Below the pieces are notes generated by a model that had not been told where the DNA came from, made no database searches, and was given only the letters and a program-made list of their open reading frames with translations. Made by a program: the position numbers and the translations under genes. DNA of 64,000 nt from Ceratopteris richardii (taxonomy: Eukaryota > Streptophyta > Polypodiopsida > Polypodiales > Pteridaceae): positions 103,476,647-103,540,646 of the forward strand of contig CM035417.1 in NCBI GenBank assembly GCA_020310875.1, written 5' to 3'. This document shows, in pieces, positions 11,201 to 19,200 of this stretch (position 1 is its first letter; each line of letters opens with the position of its first letter).

Positions 11201-12770
11201 ATGAGAATCGTGAAGATCCTCCCACTTCTTGTTCTGTAGGCTTTGATACTTCCATCACTGAGGTTAGCTTCTGTGTTTCTTTTGTAATTACTTGTTCCAT
11301 TTCTTTCATCACAGGTTCATCTGCCATTTTTCCTTTCCCTTTCTTTATCATCTTCTTCTTTTGAACAGGTTTCCTTGGCATCTTCTTTTTCACTATCACG
11401 GTAGTCCTGGCCTCTGGAGGTCCTTGCAACTCCTTGAAGTATGCCAGCAATTCTACCTCCTTCTTCACAAATATCTCTTCAGTTTCGGCTGCCATCATTT
11501 CCTCATGTAATGCTTCATAGTGCTCCACCTCTTCTTGGATCCAATCTGTAGCTTTGCATGAAAAATCTTCCAACATTTTTTGATACTGAGCCTCATATAT
11601 AGCTCTTTTGTTGTTTCCTTGAGTGAGATAAGTATAAAGCTGTTCTTTACTTGTCTGCGGAGGGTGAGGTTCACTGGAGGATTGTACCTTTTTCTGTGCT
11701 GCCACCTGTTCCTCTCTTGTTTCTTCTACCTGTTCTAATTCTACTTTTCTGGGGTCCAACCTTCTTTTCTTTACTGGAATCACTTCCTCAGAGATTACTT
11801 TTCTCTTCATTCCTGTTCCCCTCATGCGAGTTTGTCCTTCTGATTCTATTCCAAGTGCCTTTCTTGGGGGACTTTTGATTCCTGACATCAGATTTCTGAA
11901 GTACTGTGCTTCAGGAGCTAACTTTAACTGTTCTTCCATTCCAAGAATATGATAAATGATTCTTGTCAAATACTGGGCTCCATTCATGAATTTCTTCTGC
12001 TCCCAGTGCTTTGCTGCCTCCTTCAGCTGTTCATGGATGTATGGTGAGACATCCATTACCCCAAATGGCTTGGTTCTATCTTTGTTATTGAACATCAATA
12101 GAGTTACTGACTTATGAGGCATGGTGTACCTTGGTAATTTTGGAAAACAAAAGAACTGCAAGAACATTCTTATAGCATATTCTTCATTTTCTCTTCCCTT
12201 GAAGTCAGTGAACTTTACATATCCCGTGTAAGTCTCCTTATTTTTCTTGACAAAACTTTGGTCCAGTTTGGTGCCCATTGGATAGAACTGTAAGGCGGCT
12301 CTGATATGTTCTGCTTTGATAGTTATCCGTACCTCCTGATTGTCCTTGTTCTTCACTTTGCATCTGAAGTAGGCATCATTACCTTTTCCCACTTCCTCCA
12401 AACTTCCCATTACTTGTGCTACTCTTTCAAAGTCAATAAAGAAAATAGGTTCTTCCAAGAGCTTGTGCAATCCTACAGCTTTCCATCTCTTGAGGTTGAC
12501 AGAAGTTTTCTGAAATCTGTAAAATTCCTGGCACAGCATAGTGTACTTATATCCTCCCACTGCTACTGTGAAGATATGCTGTCCTATCACTCCCAGAATT
12601 TCTTTAAGTTCTTTTGCTATTTTTTCAGCTTCTGGGATTTCTTGGTCTTCATCTGATTCTAAGTCCACTTGTTCTTCAACTGCATCACTATCCAAAAACC
12701 AGTGTCCTCTGGACAAAGTCACTGAATCAGCTTTAAAGTCATGGATTGTCAACTCCTTTGCATTCACCAT
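8265..12770 (-). CDS. E1 accessory protein, 1501 aa, coiled-coil, in the env position
   Basis: Function unknown. It lies between pol and the 3' LTR, where Athila-type elements carry env-like genes, but no signal peptide or clear membrane span is visible. The N-terminal part (about 1-330) has a patch with RYTMPHK near residue 215 and WEQKKFMNGAQYLTRIIYHI after it. Basic stretches follow near 323-343 (KRK...KKRR, like a bipartite nuclear signal) and 460-480. The middle is very rich in Glu, Lys and Gln, with heptad-like coiled coil at about 925-1125. The C-terminal part (about 1160-1500) contains APLNLKINP and RRREW. The N- and C-terminal patches recur in E2 (36432-40327) while the middle differs. 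The start was chosen as the first ATG after a splice-acceptor-like sequence. The N-terminal patch may resemble the putative plant transposon protein domain found in other plant Ty3 elements, but that is a weak impression. Confidence 0.85.
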   Translation of the reverse strand: MVNAKELTIHDFKADSVTLSRGHWFLDSDAVEEQVDLESDEDQEIPEAEKIAKELKEILGVIGQHIFTVAVGGYKYTMLCQEFYRFQKTSVNLKRWKAVGLHKLLEEPIFFIDFERVAQVMGSLEEVGKGNDAYFRCKVKNKDNQEVRITIKAEHIRAALQFYPMGTKLDQSFVKKNKETYTGYVKFTDFKGRENEEYAIRMFLQFFCFPKLPRYTMPHKSVTLLMFNNKDRTKPFGVMDVSPYIHEQLKEAAKHWEQKKFMNGAQYLTRIIYHILGMEEQLKLAPEAQYFRNLMSGIKSPPRKALGIESEGQTRMRGTGMKRKVISEEVIPVKKRRLDPRKVELEQVEETREEQVAAQKKVQSSSEPHPPQTSKEQLYTYLTQGNNKRAIYEAQYQKMLEDFSCKATDWIQEEVEHYEALHEEMMAAETEEIFVKKEVELLAYFKELQGPPEARTTVIVKKKMPRKPVQKKKMIKKGKGKMADEPVMKEMEQVITKETQKLTSVMEVSKPTEQEVGGSSRFSSDSDSDIENFLLKSLNLSIPTTPNVVMQATEKLKTPEDSSKKSQEKQTQEEIAPQMSAEEKRRLLKGKARMTEEENQKRDEDSSGIMNVGGNSIWTEPSQTQFQLNARLTASLEELAKKVFGSSNNQQKDASEEQESKKLEPEKNAQEVLGQVIEEGIVQSIKDVLQDIKSSGDFTSKNDQEQEVEADFMDSEEQDQEYTNEKRKDQVACTKEIESVEIQEKQEQEEQLRKVQQTLVGKDSNRSQETLTQEKEIQTKGDQLFTEKQQVLEEKKSLEKKRASDFSEQKSANDKALVYEEDDTNQDTKTDDHSYEEQDIQDIEDETAAEEENVDKEDKQIEVRQTEIEVGLERIPKNIRSACQIIMSNIEQFRPSSRNMIISGMVAESEFEKGSLIIKEHKREKEQMTEQLRVMKERNEEYINRIIALEEAEVQKQNRIQYLEEKSVKLSEQNAKMEMEIKAIGGRYRTLQTSYQILTRAHEEINKVLLEEGQLQDGGKPVQLTEEEKEELHKEIQRLQIELKEAKEMEKQANTHAATSMRGYHQLHLEVEKERSEWQTKMEKERNEWRKEKELWAAQNKSSIMTIEELQKQLEKSKVQEEIQDQVQAEYTDNREYETGDFNREQENKEPAARETEEKYSEDFVQKLLTNRESRMEFIRKMHDEYEDQIVTFALNKGINPDQHHWAADGLGIPFCMIVESIKNYQLARVGLSPNKYLEYEEDINVTKELFERANPKWRNKWLDANKECRKIWKEAPLNLKINPAYCPVARRREWTVFWERRKTGQILAKWLNFPKIAGPKAGTWPTKSYMVNTAESVLTTYKDVNDPACILLVRIMRLILACIETYTDTDVRILNYIGFNSPTDALLFDLSETPDRICLMAYYSRIIFLGSHFLQIFEDAFDYGFFERESEIFGNLSVVTKARLTAYEAAYTEYLKKDVIDKPEAAIQWRKALFEMVNNLNVTERKSHDLLSQVYQRKKK

Positions 12771-13265
12771 CCTGTATTTATATATAACAGAAAAGAAAAT
12801 ACTCCACCCACATGAGTCACAAGATTTTACAAGAAAATACTATATTATTCTGGAATGTTACTGACATATAAAAAAAATAAGAAAGACAAGTTCCAAGCAA
12901 TTTTTGCTTTTTTCCAAGAGACTCAATTTTAAGTGAGCAACACAGGTGTAGCAAGACATCTAATGTGCTCTCTCCAATTGTCACTTCCTTGCTCAAAAAA
13001 CAAATTCCTGAATAGAAAGATGATGCTAGAAAAGATGATTAATGAAGAAACTTGAAAAAGTAGTGGTCAAAATAAAATGATCACAAAAAAAATTTAAACA
13101 ACAAAATAAGACAAAACAACTTTTTTCCATAATAAGTTACTCTTTCCCTCCCTATATCTTGCTTTGTGTTTTTTTAATTTTAGAAAGAAAATCAAGAAAA
13201 TAAAATATATATTTTTCTGGTTTTTTTTTTTTTTTTTTTTTTTCCTGTCTTCTTTCCTTCCCCTC
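12771..13265 (-). promoter_or_regulatory. E1 spacer between gag-pol and accessory gene, with candidate splice acceptor
   Basis: This non-coding spacer of 495 bp holds a 23-nt A run on the minus strand (T run at 13221-13243). Directly before the accessory ATG the minus strand reads TTTTCTTTTCTGTT and then ATATATAAATACAG followed by G-ATG: a pyrimidine tract and an AG at 12772. This fits a 3' splice site that would place the accessory ATG at the start of an exon. Plant env-class elements are known to express the downstream gene from a spliced RNA. A donor is not proven; GAG/GTAACT at about 23457 in the leader is one candidate. Confidence 0.55.
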
Positions 13266-16200
13266 CTAATTTTCTTCTGAGGGGAAAGAAGGAAATATTT
13301 TTTTGTCATTTTCAAAATTCCAAAAATAGGTCCACTGTGGATTATCCCTCTTCCATTGACCCAATTCTGATTTTTTCACCCAGTAATGTTTTACTCCATT
13401 TGTCTTTCTGTTATGGAAATATCCATGCTCTGTGGATGAACATTTTGTGACACTTTTTGGCTTCCATATCCATTTTGTTCTTATTTCCTGTTTCGGTGAG
13501 CAATAACTGTGCCTGACTTGTTTCCATATTCCTCTTGTTCTGATTTGTTGATATTGCAAATTTGGCAATAATAGTCTTCTTTGTTTTGTCTCCTCATCCA
13601 CCTTTACCTTTTCAGTCTTTTGTTGGTCTTGAGTGTATGACGCTTGATCACTTTGTATTGTCAAAATGTTCCTGTCCTCCATTGAGAAAGTAAATCCTTC
13701 GAGATCTGGGTCATGAACATCCATATGAACTACCTGCTCTTCATTACTCAGAAAGAACATTAAAAACTTTTTGTCCTTGATGGTCAAATTAAGCTTCATT
13801 TTTTCAAAATTTAAGATGACTTTACCTTGTTTGAGCCATGGTTGCCCTAAAATCAGCTTTTCAGTCATTAAATGGTCTGGCCACTCTTCACAATCTATCT
13901 CCATATATTCATTATTAAATTTCACTTTAATAGAAAGTGAAGATATGCTCTGAATTCTTTTCCCTCCCAGGGTTTTGATCAAAATTCTGCTTTCAGCTCT
14001 CTTAAGGTTAAACTTATTGATCAAGGCTGAGCTAATTAGATTCACTTGAGCTCCTGAATCTATCAAAACCCTTATGTTTTCATTCTGATAATTCATCATA
14101 ATCAAAGGCAAATGTTCTTTTTGTTTTAGAGTGTTTTCACATAAGCACACTTGTTTCAATTTTCTAATTCTCTCTTTGGCTTCTAGTTGAGCCTCCTTTC
14201 TAATACTTTCTTCTTCTTTTTTCCTGTTTTGAGCCTTTTGCAATCTTCTCCATTCCTCAGTAGTTAATGGGCACTCATACCTCTTCACTCTACATCCACT
14301 TATGAAATTTGGCATGATTTCCCCATCAATGTTGGCTAATTGAATAGCTCCACTCTTGCTTATCTGATGTATGATATATGGCCCATGACCTTTTTTCTGA
14401 AACTTTTTCTGATGTTCCTTAATTGTGTAAGCTAAGACCAGGTCTCCTTCTTGTAGATCTTTGTCTTTTATGTGAACATCATGATAAGCTTTTTGTCTTT
14501 TCTTGTTTGTGTATATACTCATCACTGCTTGGAGTCTCGATGCTCCCAGTTTTTCCAAATCTATGACTCTCTCAGATAATTCATGTCCTGTCCAATTGTA
14601 TTGGCTACCCACCTTCAATGTTGGAATAAGAAATTCCATGGGTAAAACTGCATTCTGGCCATACACCAAATTAAATGGTGTAGTCCCTAAAGCCGTTTTG
14701 TATGCCACTCTATAAGCCCAAAGAACATGATTCAGTTGATAATCCCAGTCATTTCTGTTTGTGTTGACTAATTTGGACAATACATTGCAAAGTACTTTAT
14801 TAGTACTTTCTGCTAACCCATTGGCTTGTGGGTGATATGGGGCTGACTTATTGTGACTAATCATGAAATAATTGGTCATGTTTTCTATGATCTGATTCAA
14901 AAAATGAGTCCCCCTATCACTTACCAATTCAATTGGTAGTCCAAATCTAGTGATAATGTTTTCATACAAAAATCTAGCAGTGGTGTGAGCATCATTTCTT
15001 TTAGTAGCTTTGGCCTCAGCCCATTTTGTCAAATAATCTGTAGCTACTAGTATGTATTCTGCATGAGATTGTCTGGCTGGAGGATGTATTGGTCCAATAA
15101 AGTCCAATCCCCATTTACTAAAAGCTCTGGCTGAAATTAAAGGAATTAATGGCATGTTATCTCTTTTGTTTGGTTGACTTACCCTTTGACAGACATCACA
15201 TCTTCTTACATAAGTCTTAGCATCGGGAAATAGGGTTGGCCACCAAAAGCCAGAATATAAGATGAGTTTGGCTGTTCTATCACTTGAGAAATGTCCTCCA
15301 GCTACTCCTGAGTGTGCCATTTCCAACATCTCTAAATACTTTTCTTCTGGAACACAAATTCTCAGATATCCATCCATTCCTCTCTTGTATAATTGTTCTC
15401 CTATGAGTTGATATTCCTCTGAGATCACTTGTAGATTTCTTGAATCAGCACCAGCTATTACCTGTTTTCCTTTCTCCTTTCTCTTCAACTTCTCAACAAT
15501 ATTTTCACTCCATTCAGGGTTTTTCTGAAACCAATATAAAGTTATTAATTCTGATTTCTGCCATGTTTGACATTTTTGACAGTTATCAATATATCTTTCC
15601 ACATCTTGAATCTTATTTGGCCAATGTACTCCCATCCTATTAAGGTTACTTAGAGTGACAATCGTAGAAGCATGAGTACATGGATTCCAGCAATGAGCTT
15701 TTCTTACATATTCATGTTGCTCCTCTTCTGGAGTACAATATTCCAGTATACCTGACTGATTGAGGTGATACAAATGTCCAGCTAACAACATGAAATTCCT
15801 GCTTTGTAACACCAGATGTGTGTTATTTGCTAATGACCTACAAGGTCCCATGGTTAGCAAGGGAATTAATGACATCGACCATTCAGGAACACTTTCCACC
15901 TTGAATAAGTATGTATCTGGCAAATCATCATCTATAGGTGAACTAGGTTCTTTTGACTGGATTCTTGATAAATGATCTGCTCTCAAGTGTGTTTTTCCTT
16001 GTCTAACCACCACCTCAAATTCAAATTCCATTAGTAAAAGAAACCATCTTACTATTCTTCCTGTATGACATGGTTTATTTACTAAATAGAGTAGCGCTTG
16101 GTGATCCACAAAGAATTTAAATTTGTTGGCCAATAGATAATGTCTGTATTTTTTGACAGCAAAGATCATTCCCAATCCTTCTCTCTCAGTGGTTGTGTAA

Positions 16201-19200
16201 TTTTTTTCTGCAATGTTTAATTGTCTACTTGCATATGCTACTGGGAAATCTAATTTGCTTCCTTCTATAGGTTGTGCTAACACACATCCCAGAGCATAAT
16301 TTGAAGCATCGACATGTACATGAAAGATTTTATCCCACTGAGGTGTTTTTAAAATTGGTGCTGTCACCAGACAAGTTTTTAATGTTTCAAATGCTTGGTC
16401 ACATTCTTCAGTCCACTCAAACTTTGTGATGAGGGCATATAAGGGCTTGGCTATATCAGCAAATTTGTATACAAACTTTCTGTAGTACCCACAATGTCCC
16501 ATAAAAGTTTGGAGTTCCTTCACATTTGTAGGTCTAGGAAGCTCTATTATGGCTTTTATTTTCTTCTCATCAGTAGAAATTCCATTTTTTGACACTATGT
16601 GACCCAACATTCTTCCTTGTCTGACATAGAATACACACTTTTCAGGGTTTAAGCATACTCTATATGTCCTGCACTTCCTGAATATTCTTTCCAAATCTTG
16701 TAAATGATCTTGTCTTTTTAAAGAAAAAGTGCATAAATCATCTACATAGATTTCCATCACATTTCTCAGGAATTCTTTGAAAATATGACACATCAACCTT
16801 TGAAAAGTTGCTGGGGCATTAGTCAATCCAAAGGGCATAACCCTAAAAGCATAAACCCCCCATTCTGTAGAAAAAGCAGTCTTATGTTGGTCCTCTAAAG
16901 CTATAGGTACTTGATTGTATCCTGAGAACCCATCCAGAAAACTATAGACTTCCTTCCCTGCAACTCTCTCAAGAAGATGATCTGTTATTGGCAGTGGATA
17001 ACTATCCCTTATAGTTGCTGCATTCACTTTCTTCAAGTTAATGCATACCCTAAGTTTCCCGTTCTTTTTTGGCACCACAACTATAGGTGATATCCATTCA
17101 GTGTACTCTATTTCATAAATGAAATTAGCAGCCAATAACTTGTCAATTTCTTCCTTTATTTTGGCAGAATATTTATCATTAAATGTATAATGTCTCTGTT
17201 TGCTTGGTTTTGCATCAGGTGTCATAGGGATCTTATGCTCACAAATTTTTGGATCAATTCCTTTCAAATCTTTATAACTGTAAGCAAATACATCCCTATA
17301 GTTCTTTGCCAGGTTCCTTAATGCTTCTTCTTCTTGTGATGTCATGTCATCAGCTATTACTATTTGTCTCTCTTCTCCTTCTTCCTGTGTAATTACAATT
17401 TTCTTTGTTTGTTCTTCATTATCATATGCTTCCCCTTTCTTCTTCTCTCTTTTTGGTTTCATTTTCAGAAGTAGTCTGTCTTCTACTTCATAAGTTTTAA
17501 AGTTTGCTGGTACATCAAAGTATTGATCTCTGTTTATCTCTTTCTCTTTCTTTTCTTTTTCCTGGTCTCTTTCTATTTCTTTGTGTTTGTGTTCCGTGTA
17601 TTTGCCTGAGATTTTATCTTTGATTGCATCCTCAGCTTTTACTGTTTCCAAATATTGTGATTTTCCTTCTTTTAATATCATTTCCTGATTTTGATCCTCC
17701 TCTGTTTTTGATACTCCTATCATGTGTATGCCAATGTGGAAAATATCAAATCCTTCCTCATTTTGGAATTCCACTCCCACATATTCCTCACTGGCCAAAT
17801 CCATGGTAGCTAGAATTTGATTCCATCCATAAGGCTCAAACTCTTCATCTTTGAATGGTTGAGGCACATAATTTTCATCTTGTATTTCTCTTTCTTCCAC
17901 ACAATCTTCTCTTCTTAACTTCCTTTTCCTATTTGTGATATTTCTTAATATGTTACACTTCCAAACTGCTGATTCACCCTCTTCCTGATCCTCCCTCTCT
18001 GATTCTTCACTTTCTTGTTGATTTTGATGTATTTTATACCATTCTCTAGGAGATATGTCACAATAGTGGCCATTTCTTAAGTTTACTCTTGTTATTCTCC
18101 CCTGGTTCTGAAGATACAAACAATCATTACCCCAATCTTGTACAATTTGCATTTGTCTCATGAAGGGTCTTCCTAGGATAATTTCATAAGATGTGGATTG
18201 TGGAAATTCTACTATAGCAAAGGTATGCTCTATTTCTATGCCGCATATGTCCACAATCACTTTCTCCCAAATTCCTAGGGGTTTTTCTATATGTCCATCT
18301 GCAAGTTGTAATCTCATTTTAGTGGGTAGTAATTCATTTCTTCCCCATTTCTCCCAGGTTTGTTTAGTCATTATAGCCACTCCTGATCCACTATCCAAAA
18401 TGGCTTTTGCTGAATGTTTTCCATATTGTAATTTTAAGGTTGAATTCCCTTCTTCTCCTTCACAATATCCTCCTATTTTGTCAATAGGAATATACCATAG
18501 TTCCTCTAATTCTTGTGTTGGTGAATGAAGGTTTCCAGATATTGTTTCTGCTTTGTTCATCTTGTTTTGTAGGTGAGGATTCTGTTTCAACAAATTTTCC
18601 CATGTTGTATGACATGTAATACTACAATGTTCATCTGAGATCATTTGGAATGTTATTTGTGGATTTCCTTCTTTATCATCTTCCTTGGTTTTTGTTTTTT
18701 CCTGCTGATCAACTGTTCTCCGAGAGCTGTCTTCTTCCCCTAATCTGAGTTGTGTTTCCTGGATAATTTGTTTGCATTTTAGCATCCTTTCATGCTCTAA
18801 ATCCGGTATGGGATAAGCCATTACATGATCTGCAGGGCTTGGTCCCTCTTGAATCCTTCCTTTATAGGCTTTGATTAGGGTGTCTAGGCTCTGAGAATTT
18901 CCTAATTCAGACAGATTCTGGGTCTTTTGAGGAGAAGTATGTTTTGAATTTGTTTGTTCCTGATTGTCTTCTTCCAGACTTTTGCCCACTTTTCTTTTCT
19001 TTTCCCATTTCCCTTTTTGTCTATTTTTCTTCCCTTTTGATGTGGAACCCTCATTTTGTTCTTTAATTGTTCCTTGTTGTTTGGCTTGTGCCCTTGTTAT
19101 AACATTAAGTTCAATTTGATCATTGTCACTCAATTCCTCTTGTTCCATAATTTTGACTGTTTTTAAAGGTATGTTACTAGGTGTGTTCTGTTGTTTTTGG

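Noticed and set aside
8265-12770. Host gene for a myosin-like or filament-like coiled-coil protein
   Set aside because: It lies between pol and the polypurine tract of an element with a clean target duplication, and has an E2 homologue in the same place.
9931-12864. Plus-strand open frames opposite the E1 accessory gene
   Set aside because: Shadows of the long minus-strand gene; hydrophobic composition follows from reading Glu/Lys codons backwards.
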